Assembly (NCBI GenBank): GCA_041916675.1
Contig: JAYRZB010000005.1
Location: 1 to 64,000 of the forward strand
DNA from: JAYRZB01 sp041916675
GTDB lineage: Bacteria > Pseudomonadota > Alphaproteobacteria > Rhizobiales > Devosiaceae
Reading direction: 5' to 3'
Length of the DNA: 64,000 nt
Notes under the pieces: generated by a model
Database searches by the model: none
The model's input: the letters and a program-made list of their open reading frames with translations, nothing else
What the model was told of the DNA's origin: nothing
Made by a program: the position numbers and the translations under genes
In this document: piece after piece, positions 1 through 7,321 of the stretch
Numbering within the stretch: position 1 is the first letter of the stretch
Layout: every line of letters starts with the position of its first letter

Positions 1-204
1 AAGGCCCGCCAACGCTCCATCGACGGTCTCCTCGGCGAAATCCCTTCACCCATCAAACCTCCATCAGGTTGCACTTTCCGCACACGCTGCAAGTTCGCTG
101 AAAATCAGTGTGCGGCGCAAAGGCCGGTTATCGAACATCCATCTGCCGGGCGGGATGTGGCGTGCCACCGATGGCGCGAGCTTGATCTGCCGGCTGGCGC
201 CTAG
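1..204 (+). CDS. Oligopeptide/dipeptide ABC transporter ATP-binding protein, C-terminal end (partial)
   Basis: Frame 1 is open from the window edge and encodes 67 residues ending in TAG. The residues GEIPSPIKPPSGCTFRTRC, followed by a second cysteine (ENQC) and a third before the end, form the tail typical of OppD/OppF and DppD/DppF importer ATPases (the oligo_HPY extension). Such proteins power periplasmic peptide or opine uptake from the cytoplasmic face of the membrane. The Walker motifs lie outside the window, so the substrate and the F-type versus D-type assignment cannot be decided. The gene converges with the receiver-domain gene, with three bases between their stop codons. Confidence 0.85.
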   Translation, partial: KARQRSIDGLLGEIPSPIKPPSGCTFRTRCKFAENQCAAQRPVIEHPSAGRDVACHRWRELDLPAGA

Positions 205-207
205 CTG

Positions 208-708
208 TTATTTGGGAGCGGCGGTTTTCTTGCGCCGCTCCTGCCCGCCAATGGGTGCGCGTCGGCGGCGGCGGTCCGGCCCGGCATAGATTTCGGCCTC
301 AATAAAGGGCCGGGGATTGGCAAAAGCAGCCTCAATCCGCGACTTCAGGATACTGGCGCTGAGCGGCTTGCGCAGAAACTCAGTCACACCGGCATCGCGC
401 GCTTCCTCGATGCGCCGCAGTTCGGCAACCGCAAAAGTCATGATCACCGCCGTCTGCCGGTTCGGCGCATCTTCGGTGGCGCGCAGCTGGCGCGTGAGTG
501 TCACACCATCAATCGGAGCGAGCCCTTCCTCGAGCACGATGATATCAAACGCCTTTCGGCCCAGGGCCAGAAGCGTATTGGTGCTGTCATTGAACTCAAC
601 AATGTCCTGCACACCCAGACCGCGCAGCATGGAGGCAATCAGTGTGGTCATGAAGCTCGATGGGTCAGCTATAAGCACCGAGTACCGGGCAAATGTCTGG
701 CGATCCAT
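208..708 (-). CDS. Receiver-domain protein with glutamate at the phosphoacceptor position
   Basis: This 166-residue protein consists of one CheY-like receiver domain (about 10-130) and a basic tail, with no output domain. The acidic pocket is reduced to one aspartate (D15 in LIADPSS). The phosphoacceptor position reads VLEEGLAPIDG, which puts E60 where aspartate is expected. The conserved Thr (VIMTFA) and Lys (LRKPLS, about 114) are kept. The tail has the GPDRRRRR motif seen in other alphaproteobacterial single-domain regulators. From family knowledge, a Glu here often mimics phosphorylation or marks phosphate-independent signalling. No kinase is adjacent, so its pathway is unknown. Confidence 0.85.
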   Translation of the reverse strand: MDRQTFARYSVLIADPSSFMTTLIASMLRGLGVQDIVEFNDSTNTLLALGRKAFDIIVLEEGLAPIDGVTLTRQLRATEDAPNRQTAVIMTFAVAELRRIEEARDAGVTEFLRKPLSASILKSRIEAAFANPRPFIEAEIYAGPDRRRRRAPIGGQERRKKTAAPK

Positions 709-833
709 GGCAATCCCGTGTCCATCCGCTCAATCCGGTCTAGCACGGTCCCGTAAACCCGAGGTGAATCCGTCATTTTACATCTAGCGGGAACCGGTGC
801 GCGAAACCCCCGGAAAACCTTGCTCTACGTGCG

Positions 834-862
834 TTGACATGCCGGTGTTTTCCCACTAGTTT
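834..862 (+). promoter_or_regulatory. Sigma-70-type promoter of rpmJ
   Basis: TTGACA (834-839) and TAGTTT (857-862) are separated by 17 bases and lie about 60 bases upstream of the L36 start. A GAGG ribosome-binding site precedes the ATG. The promoter is inferred from consensus only. Confidence 0.55.
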
Positions 863-919
863 CCGGCCGAATTCAAAGGGCGCGTGGCGCCTCTTTTTTG
901 TTGCATTCGAGGTTCCACG

Positions 920-1045
920 ATGAAAGTCGCCAATTCGCTCAAGTCGTTGCTGGGTCGTCACCGCGCCAACAAGCTGGTGCGCCGCCGTGGCCGCGTCTAT
1001 ATCATCAACAAGGTCGACAAGCGCTTCAAAGCCCGCCAGGGCTGA
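920..1045 (+). CDS. rpmJ: 50S ribosomal protein bL36 (cysteine-free form)
   Basis: The 41 codons encode a very basic peptide with the family core RRRGRVYIINK and ending in RFKARQG, as in alphaproteobacterial L36. It binds 23S rRNA in the large subunit. The four zinc-binding Cys/His residues of the C+ form are absent, so this is the zinc-independent C- paralogue. It is a monocistronic gene between its own promoter and a strong terminator. The gene is shorter than common ORF-calling cut-offs and is easily missed. Confidence 0.95.
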   Translation: MKVANSLKSLLGRHRANKLVRRRGRVYIINKVDKRFKARQG

Positions 1046-1082
1046 TCGCTCCGGTTCGTCGAACCGGGTTTGACTTTGAAAG

Positions 1083-1110
1083 GCCCGCCTTGTCGGCGGG
1101 CTTTTGTTTT
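1083..1110 (+). terminator. Rho-independent terminator of rpmJ
   Basis: A 7-bp stem GCCCGCC/GGCGGGC with loop TTGTC is followed by a T-rich run (TTTTGTTTT). It lies 38 bases after the L36 stop. Confidence 0.85.
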
Positions 1111-1157
1111 GCGCCGGATTCTTGCCCAAGGGCTTGAAAATTCTTATTGATGGCGGC

Positions 1158-1556
1158 ATGCCACAATCGCGTACTATTACCCTGCATATCGAACAGCCGG
1201 TGGAGAAGGTCTATGCCTTCTGCGCCGAGCCAGCCAATTTTCCCAAATGGGCCGTGCTCGCCAGCCCTCGATTTGAGCATCAGCACGGCCTGGTCTGGCT
1301 GGCCGACACGGTGATGGGCGAACGCCTGATCGAGTTTGTGCCCCACAACCGATTTGGCGTGCTCGACCACGCAATCTACAAGCCAGGCGAAGTGCCCATG
1401 TTCATGCCCTTGCGGGTGGTGGCCAATGGAGACGGAACGGACCTGATCTATACCTTTTTCAAGCGCCCCGGGATGAGCGACGAACAGCTCGCTTCCACCA
1501 TGGAGTGGATAGAGTCTGATCTTTGGGGCCTGAAGAGCCTGCTCGAGGCGCTATAA
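1158..1556 (+). CDS. SRPBCC (START/polyketide-cyclase-like) family protein
   Basis: This is a 132-residue soluble protein. The N-terminus (TITLHIEQPVEKVYAFCAEP, then FPKWA) matches the first strand and helices of SRPBCC ligand-binding folds, and the C-terminus has the long closing helix (about 105-130). Members bind lipids or other hydrophobic ligands in a helix-grip pocket, and their functions vary, so none can be assigned here. I chose the ATG at 1158 because the homologous fold begins there; an upstream extension to 1104 would run through the L36 terminator. It lies convergent to pyk. Confidence 0.75.
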   Translation: MPQSRTITLHIEQPVEKVYAFCAEPANFPKWAVLASPRFEHQHGLVWLADTVMGERLIEFVPHNRFGVLDHAIYKPGEVPMFMPLRVVANGDGTDLIYTFFKRPGMSDEQLASTMEWIESDLWGLKSLLEAL

Positions 1557-1590
1557 AAAGCCCCGCACCTCGGAGAGGAGCGGGGCTTGA
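1557..1590 (-). terminator. Rho-independent terminator of pyk
   Basis: On the minus strand a GCCCCGC/GCGGGGC stem is followed by TTTTTATA, just downstream of the pyruvate kinase stop. The T-tract overlaps the stop codon of the converging SRPBCC gene. The plus strand has the same hairpin without a T-run. Confidence 0.8.
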
Positions 1591-1612
1591 TGCTTGAAGC
1601 CGAAAAACCAGA

Positions 1613-3049
1613 TCAGGAGGAGCCAGCGCCATCCTGCCGAACAAACGCAATGCGCAGCATGTTGGTGGCGCCGGGGGTGCCGAGCGGAATACCGGCGGTA
1701 ATCGCAATGCGGTCTCCCGGACGCGCCAGGCCCTCTTGATAGGCAATGATGCAGGCCCGATCCACCATGTCTTCGAGGCTGACTGCATCCTGTGTTTCCA
1801 CGCAGTGCACGCCCCAGACGATGGAGAGCCGACGGATGGTGCGCTGGTTCGGCGACAGGGCCAAGATCGGTTTGGACGGCCGCTCGCGTGCGGCGCGGAT
1901 GGCCGTCGATCCCGAGGAGGTGAAGGTCACGATGGCGGCAAGGTCGAGCGTTTCGGCCACCTGGCGCGTGGCTGCAGAAATGGCATCGGCCGCCGTTGCT
2001 TCCGGTTCGGTGGCCTGGGCGCGGATGATGCCGCGATAATTAACGTCGTTCTCCACCGCCACGGCCACCTTGTTCATGGTGGCCACCGCCTCGACCGGAT
2101 ACTGGCCCGAGGCGCTTTCCGCCGACAGCATGATGGCGTCGGCACCTTCGAACACGGCGATCGAAACGTCGGAGACTTCAGCGCGGGTGGGCACCGGCGA
2201 TGAAATCATTGATTCCAGCATCTGGGTGGCGACCACCACCGGTTTGCCGAACCGGCGCGCGATACGGATCATGCGCTTCTGCAGTCCCGGAACGGTTTCG
2301 AGCGGCAATTCAACGCCGAGGTCGCCACGGGCGATCATGAAGGCATCGCAGAGCTTGATGATCTCTTCGAGCCGCTCGATGGCCTGCGGCTTCTCGATCT
2401 TGGCCATCACCCCGGCCCGGCCCTGCACGATCTTGCGGACGTCGATGATGTCTTCAGGGCGCTGCACAAAGGACAGCGCAATCCAGTCAGCATCGCATTC
2501 AAGCGCCTTGAGCAGGTCGGCGTGGTCTTTCTCGGTGAGCGCGCCCATGGGCAGCAGGGTATCGGGCAGGCTGACACCCTTTTTGTCCGAAAGCTTGCCG
2601 GAATGGACAACAGTGGTCTCGATCATGCCGCCGCCAACGCGGGTGGCACGCAGTTCGAGTTTGCCATCATCGAGCAGCAACCGGTCGCCAACCCCGACCG
2701 CCTCGAGAATTTCGGGGTGGGGCAGGTATACGCGCCTGGAATTGCCCAGCGTTTCGTTGCCGTCGAGGGTAAAGCTCTCGCCCGCTGTCAGCTGGACAGA
2801 ACCGCCCTCGAACTTGCCCACGCGCAGCTTCGGGCCCTGAAGGTCAACCAGAATGCCCAGCGGGTGGTGCAGGATCTTTTCAACCACGCGGATGCGTTCG
2901 ACGGTCTGGGCCAGAAGCTCGTGGCTGGCGTGGCTCATGTTGATGCGGAACACGTCCGCGCCGGCGCGCGCCAGGTCCTCGATGGTCTTGACGTCCTGTG
3001 AAGCCGGACCAAGGGTGGCTAGGATCTTTACGCGTCTCATCCGTCTCAT
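1613..3049 (-). CDS. pyk: Pyruvate kinase
   Basis: This 478-residue protein is the usual length for bacterial pyruvate kinase. The enzyme converts phosphoenolpyruvate and ADP to pyruvate and ATP in lower glycolysis. Seen directly: KILATLGPAS at the N-terminus, RINMSHAS (substrate and potassium site), the active-site signature MAKIEKPQA (215-223), ARGDLGVE (240-247) and ATQMLESMI. The C-terminal effector domain (about 340-478) is complete. The start at 3049 gives an N-terminus matching rhizobial homologues, although its Shine-Dalgarno is weak; a second ATG lies three codons in. It is co-directional with the DUF1036 gene 14 bases upstream and likely co-transcribed with it. Confidence 0.97.
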   Translation of the reverse strand: MRRMRRVKILATLGPASQDVKTIEDLARAGADVFRINMSHASHELLAQTVERIRVVEKILHHPLGILVDLQGPKLRVGKFEGGSVQLTAGESFTLDGNETLGNSRRVYLPHPEILEAVGVGDRLLLDDGKLELRATRVGGGMIETTVVHSGKLSDKKGVSLPDTLLPMGALTEKDHADLLKALECDADWIALSFVQRPEDIIDVRKIVQGRAGVMAKIEKPQAIERLEEIIKLCDAFMIARGDLGVELPLETVPGLQKRMIRIARRFGKPVVVATQMLESMISSPVPTRAEVSDVSIAVFEGADAIMLSAESASGQYPVEAVATMNKVAVAVENDVNYRGIIRAQATEPEATAADAISAATRQVAETLDLAAIVTFTSSGSTAIRAARERPSKPILALSPNQRTIRRLSIVWGVHCVETQDAVSLEDMVDRACIIAYQEGLARPGDRIAITAGIPLGTPGATNMLRIAFVRQDGAGSS

Positions 3050-3063
3050 GGGGGCAAATGCTC

Positions 3064-3651
3064 TCAGTTCGGCGCCGGGGCGGGGGCTGCCTCGGCAGGG
3101 TTGGGTGTAGCTTCAGGGGCATCGCCCGGCGGCTGGTTGTTCTGTTGTGGCGCCTCAACATCGTCCAGAGGCACCGAATCATCTCCGGCCGCACCGGCTT
3201 CGGGCGGCGTCACGCTTGGGTCGGTCAATTGCAGCGTCCAGTCGGGCTGGTTCTGCGTGTCCACTTCAAAAAATCCGGTACGCTCGTAGCCGCGCGCCAG
3301 GCAATCTTCAACGCCGAAAATGGTGAAGGTCTCGTCGCGGGTGCACATAAATACCGTGCCGTCCCATGCGCCGCCGCCGATATCGTCTGCCACATAGAGG
3401 TAGAAGAAGCGTGAGTCGAGCTTGCCCTGGTAAACCGTTGCGCATTGCGTGGCCTGGGCCACCCACCAGCCTTCGGATTGCCAGCCGCGCTCGGCCCGAT
3501 AGCCAAGCGCGATTGAAACTGGATTGCTGGTCTCGTTGCAGACGCGCAGGTCAGCCCGCGCTGGCGCAATCGATACAAGCATGCTGGAAAACAGCACACC
3601 GACCAGGACGGTACCGAGGCGGAGTTTGTTCAAATTTGTGCCGGAAACCAT
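3064..3651 (-). CDS. DUF1036 exported protein
   Basis: This 195-residue protein has a signal peptide (hydrophobic stretch then APARA-D) and a DUF1036 domain from about 34 to 145. The domain has cysteines at VCNETS, TQCATV, MCTRD and DCLARGY and the aromatic motif AERGWQSEGWW. The C-terminus is a low-complexity Pro/Ala/Glu tail. The domain's function is not known. The gene precedes pyk with a 14-base gap, an arrangement known in Rhizobiales. I chose the start at 3651 because AGGAC lies about nine bases upstream and it gives a clean signal peptide; the open frame extends further upstream without sense. Confidence 0.8.
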   Translation of the reverse strand: MVSGTNLNKLRLGTVLVGVLFSSMLVSIAPARADLRVCNETSNPVSIALGYRAERGWQSEGWWVAQATQCATVYQGKLDSRFFYLYVADDIGGGAWDGTVFMCTRDETFTIFGVEDCLARGYERTGFFEVDTQNQPDWTLQLTDPSVTPPEAGAAGDDSVPLDDVEAPQQNNQPPGDAPEATPNPAEAAPAPAPN

Positions 3652-3988
3652 GACAGTGAAGTCCTGTTTGTGCGCAAGGGGGCATAGCGTGTCAACCGCT
3701 AAAGCAGCCTTTTGGCGGAAATGCGGGGCCATTGATCTCCGGCGGGTGGGCATGCGTGTGGATTGATGTGGTTTAGGCTTGAACGCGACGCTGCGCTCAT
3801 GTTGAACCAACAGGCTGGGTGAGGCCGCACGGTGCCGCCAGCTTCAGTCAGGCCTTAACAAACCAGCCCTTTGCCAGAGTTTGTGCTATCAGGCCCGCAG
3901 GATTTTGTCCGGACGGTTCGGCTATGCCCGCACCAGCCACAACGACCCGGCGGCGCGCCGGCAGAATTGCTTATTCAAGGAGACGGAA

Positions 3989-4240
3989 ATGGAAGATATC
4001 GCCAGCACAGGTGTTGCCGCCGATGAACTGCGTCAGTTCATCGAGCGCATTGAGCGCATGGAAGAAGAAAAGCGGGCCATTGCTGCCGACATCAAGGAAA
4101 TTTTCGCTGAAGCCAAAGGGCGCGGATTCGACACCAAAGCCATGCGGACGATCGTGCGGCTGCGGGCCCAGGATGCCCAGGAGCGGCAGGAGGCTGAGGC
4201 CATTCTGGACCTATATATGCAGGCCATCGGCATGACCTGA
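3989..4240 (+). CDS. gapR: GapR nucleoid-associated DNA-binding protein (DUF2312)
   Basis: This 83-residue protein is almost wholly helical. It has the family signature ELRQFIERIERMEEEKRA and then AKGRGFDTKAMRTIVRLR. In Caulobacter, GapR is an essential tetrameric protein that binds overtwisted AT-rich DNA ahead of replication and transcription forks. Length, charge pattern and end position all match. A strong AAGGAGA site sits six bases before the ATG at 3989. The open frame upstream of that ATG lacks family similarity. Confidence 0.93.
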   Translation: MEDIASTGVAADELRQFIERIERMEEEKRAIAADIKEIFAEAKGRGFDTKAMRTIVRLRAQDAQERQEAEAILDLYMQAIGMT

Positions 4241-4340
4241 CGCATAACCGTCTCTTAGATCCGGCAGGGAAATTATGTATAGTCGCCGCAGTTTCCCCGC
4301 ACGATTCTGATTCAGCCCCATCCAGCGAAGTGCCGCGAAC

Positions 4341-5555
4341 ATGAAAAAGTCCCTGGACAACGACCACTTCGAGCCGGGTTCCAAGCGAATGTCGGGAAGC
4401 GGCATCAGGATCAACAACGAGCGGGCGGTGTTGACTGCGGTTGGCTTGACGCCTGGTTCATCGAGCGCGGAGATCGCCCGCGAGACCGGGCTTGGCCCGC
4501 AAACCGTCTCACGCATCCTGAGCGATCTGGAAATGCAAGGTCTGGTCATGCGCGGCGAGGTGCGGCGTGGCCAACGCGGCCAGCCAGCCACACCCATCTA
4601 TCTTGATCCCAATGGCGTCTACACCATCGGCTGCGAGATCGGGTGGCGGCACATTGAGATCATTCTGCGCAACATGGGTGGAGAAATCCTCGGGCATCAC
4701 CGGCGCGACTATACTTTCCCGGATGCCACTGTGGTGTTTCAGGAACTGGGGTCGGTGAGCCGATTGTTGACTGGATTGATACCCGAGGCCTTCCGCAACC
4801 GGTTGCTGGGCGTCGGTCTTGCCATGCCCGGCGGAATTTTCCGCAATATCGATCTTTTGGGCGGCAGCCCCAAAGACGCTGAAGCCTGGCTTGATCTTGA
4901 TATTGTTGCCAAAGCCGAAGAAGCGACGGGCCTCAAGGTATTCTTCTACAACGATGGCAATGCCGCCTGCTGGGCGGAACTGGCCGCTGTTCCACCGCCG
5001 CGCCCGAACAACCTCGCCTATATCCTTGTTAGCACATTCGTTGGTGCGGGGATTATCGCCGAGGGGCGTCTCTGGGAGGGCCCGACCGGCAACTCGGCCA
5101 ATCTTGGTTCGATAATTGTCACGGATCGGCTGGGAAATCAGAACTTCGTGCACCTGATTGCCTCGATCATGGCGCTTGAGACCAAACTTTTTGCAGCCGG
5201 TGTTGCAGTTCCAGCCGGGAATCCGCGCGACTGGGATTGGGAAAGCCTCGAGCCGCATGTGAGTGAGTGGATCGATGAGGCAAGTCCAGCCATTGCCAAG
5301 GCCATTGCCAATACCTCAGCGGTGATCGAATTCGGTACAGCCATTGTCGATGGCGTTATGCCAAGGGCTGTCGTTGATCGGCTGATCGAAAGAATTCGCC
5401 ATTACAGCCTCGAACTACCAGTTCTGACCGCCGACCGCCCAACGATTATTTCAGGGCGTCTTGGCGGTCAGGCGCCGGCCCGGGGCGCCGCGTTGCTGCC
5501 GATCTATCGCGCCTATTTCTCACGCGACTGGGATCATGTGCCGGAGGCAGATTAA
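4341..5555 (+). CDS. ROK-family transcriptional regulator
   Basis: This 404-residue protein has an N-terminal winged helix-turn-helix (about 25-85, GSSSAEIARETGLGPQTVSR) and a C-terminal ROK sugar-kinase-like domain (about 95-400). The kinase-type sugar-binding motif is partly kept (VFFYNDGNAAC, GVGLAMPGG). The zinc-binding CxCGxxGC motif of classical ROK proteins is absent. XylR/NagC-type regulators of this class repress sugar catabolism or transport genes. No sugar genes are adjacent, so the ligand is unknown. The start has only a weak ribosome-binding site. Confidence 0.85.
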   Translation: MKKSLDNDHFEPGSKRMSGSGIRINNERAVLTAVGLTPGSSSAEIARETGLGPQTVSRILSDLEMQGLVMRGEVRRGQRGQPATPIYLDPNGVYTIGCEIGWRHIEIILRNMGGEILGHHRRDYTFPDATVVFQELGSVSRLLTGLIPEAFRNRLLGVGLAMPGGIFRNIDLLGGSPKDAEAWLDLDIVAKAEEATGLKVFFYNDGNAACWAELAAVPPPRPNNLAYILVSTFVGAGIIAEGRLWEGPTGNSANLGSIIVTDRLGNQNFVHLIASIMALETKLFAAGVAVPAGNPRDWDWESLEPHVSEWIDEASPAIAKAIANTSAVIEFGTAIVDGVMPRAVVDRLIERIRHYSLELPVLTADRPTIISGRLGGQAPARGAALLPIYRAYFSRDWDHVPEAD

Positions 5556-5751
5556 AATTTAATCTGGAAGTTAATGCGCTGCTGTCGGTCCGAATTAGGT
5601 GCTTCTACAGATCGTTTCGTCTAAAACTGGCTCCGTTGTAGCATTTGCGGCCCAGAATTAAGACTCGCGAAGCCATCATCAGAGCTTCCAATTACCTTCC
5701 ACATTAGAACGTATTACGATCCTTCATCGGCTAGTCCGGCGGAGTGACGAC

Positions 5752-6792
5752 GTGCGTATCCTGATTGTTGAAGACAACCGCACCAACCTGGCCGTGCTCA
5801 TCAGCATTGTCAGCAAGATTGAGGGTTGCGACGTCGAAGGCTATGCCAATCCGCTCGAGGCCATGGAGAAGGTCAGGGCAGGGCGTTACGATCTGGTCCT
5901 GATTGATTTCATGATGCCGCAAATGAATGGCATCGAATTCATCACGCAGCTACGCGCAATGAGCGCCTACAAGCTCGTGCCGGTGGTGATGGTGACGGCC
6001 GACGATGACCGCAAGATCAGGCTCGATGCGATCGCGGCCGGAGCGACCGACTTCCTGAACAAGCCGGTCGATTCGATTGAATTGCGCGCTCGGGTCAAGA
6101 ACCTTTTGGCGCTGCGACAAGCACAGCTGGATATGGCAGATCATGCCGATTGGCTGGCGCGCGAAGTGGCGGCGGCCACCCAGCATCTTGCCGATCGCGA
6201 GGAGGAGGTCATCTGGCGCCTCGCCCGTGCCATTGAGTATCGTGACGGTGGCACTGGAGAGCATATTTCGCGCGTCGCCCGGATTTCGCGGCTGATCGCG
6301 GAGGGCCTTGGCCTATCGCGGGAGACCAGCCGCAACATTTATCTGGCTTCGCCACTACACGACGTGGGCAAGATTGGCATCGCCGATGCTATTCTGAGCA
6401 AGCCCGGCAAGTTGACACCCGACGAGATGTCGGCGATGCGCGAGCACGTCAATATTGGCGCGCGCATCCTTGAGGATGGCTCCTCCGATCTGATCCGTGT
6501 GGCCGCCACTATTGCTGCAACACATCACGAAAAATGGGATGGGACCGGCTATCCGGCAGGCCTGAAAGGGACCGAAATCCCTATTGAGGGGCGTATATCG
6601 GCGGTTGCCGACGTGTTCGATGCGCTGTGTTCCGAACGGCCCTACAAGCCCGCCTGGCCCATTGAGGCCGCCTATCAGGAAATCATTCGCGGCAGCGGGA
6701 CGCACTTTGATCCTGCCTGCATCGAAGCCTTCAAACTGCGCTGGCGTGAGATAGCGCAAGTCATGAACCCGAGAGCCACTCAGGCCGCCTAG
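5752..6792 (+). CDS. Response regulator with HD-GYP cyclic-di-GMP phosphodiesterase domain
   Basis: This 346-residue protein has a receiver domain (1-120; acidic pair in VEDN, phosphoacceptor D in LVLIDFMMP, Lys in LNKPVD), a coiled linker, and an HD-GYP domain (about 150-335). The HD motif is HDVGKIGI and the GYP motif is GTGYP, both complete, so c-di-GMP hydrolysis is expected. The start codon is GTG at 5752, preceded by GGAG. It is followed 25 bases later by a periplasmic-protein gene and then a hybrid kinase, which is the likely phosphodonor. Confidence 0.92.
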   Translation: MRILIVEDNRTNLAVLISIVSKIEGCDVEGYANPLEAMEKVRAGRYDLVLIDFMMPQMNGIEFITQLRAMSAYKLVPVVMVTADDDRKIRLDAIAAGATDFLNKPVDSIELRARVKNLLALRQAQLDMADHADWLAREVAAATQHLADREEEVIWRLARAIEYRDGGTGEHISRVARISRLIAEGLGLSRETSRNIYLASPLHDVGKIGIADAILSKPGKLTPDEMSAMREHVNIGARILEDGSSDLIRVAATIAATHHEKWDGTGYPAGLKGTEIPIEGRISAVADVFDALCSERPYKPAWPIEAAYQEIIRGSGTHFDPACIEAFKLRWREIAQVMNPRATQAA

Positions 6793-6817
6793 GCGGCCTC
6801 TTGCCTGGAGTTATCTG

Positions 6818-7318
6818 ATGCGTATTCTGCCGCTTATTGGTTTGGCCCTTTTGGCCGCCGTCTTACCCGCTTCCGCAAATGACCTGCCTAAGCCGACTGG
6901 CGAGGTGCTGCTCACCGTTACTGGTGCGATCGAAAACACCAACGCCGATGGCAAGGCCGAATTGGACCTGGCCATGCTTGATGCGCTTGCCAGCCGCGAG
7001 ACCACAACAGCCACCCCTTGGTACGATACGCCACAAACCTTCAAGGGTCCGCTCGGAACCGCCTTGTTGGACCTGGTGGGCGCCAAGGGCACCATGGTCA
7101 AAGTAACCGCCATCAATGATTATTCGGCCGAGATTCCGATACAGGATTTCCAAGACAACCCGGTGATCTTTGCCACCACCCTGAACGGGGAAACCATGTC
7201 CATCCGAGACAAGGGGCCGGTTTTCGTCATCTATCCGTTTGATCTCAATCCCGACCTCTACAACGAAGCCTACTTCGGTAAGTCGGTCTGGCAGGTTGTC
7301 GCGATCGACGTTTATTGA
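6818..7318 (+). CDS. Small exported protein related to the oxidoreductase molybdopterin-binding fold
   Basis: This 166-residue protein has a clear signal peptide (about 1-21, ending LPASAND). The mature part has features of the small stand-alone molybdopterin-binding-like fold (TPWYDTPQTFKGPLGTALL, IPIQDF, GPVFVIYPFD, WQVVAIDV). I see no cysteine that could ligate molybdenum, so it is probably not an active oxidoreductase. It is sandwiched in an operon between an HD-GYP regulator and a hybrid kinase, three bases before the kinase. That placement suggests it senses or delivers a periplasmic signal to the kinase. Confidence 0.7.
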   Translation: MRILPLIGLALLAAVLPASANDLPKPTGEVLLTVTGAIENTNADGKAELDLAMLDALASRETTTATPWYDTPQTFKGPLGTALLDLVGAKGTMVKVTAINDYSAEIPIQDFQDNPVIFATTLNGETMSIRDKGPVFVIYPFDLNPDLYNEAYFGKSVWQVVAIDVY

Positions 7319-7321
7319 TCG

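Noticed and set aside
5560..5580. Possible CtrA box after the ROK gene
   Set aside because: The two TTAA half-sites are 8 bases apart instead of 7, and the second lacks the following C.
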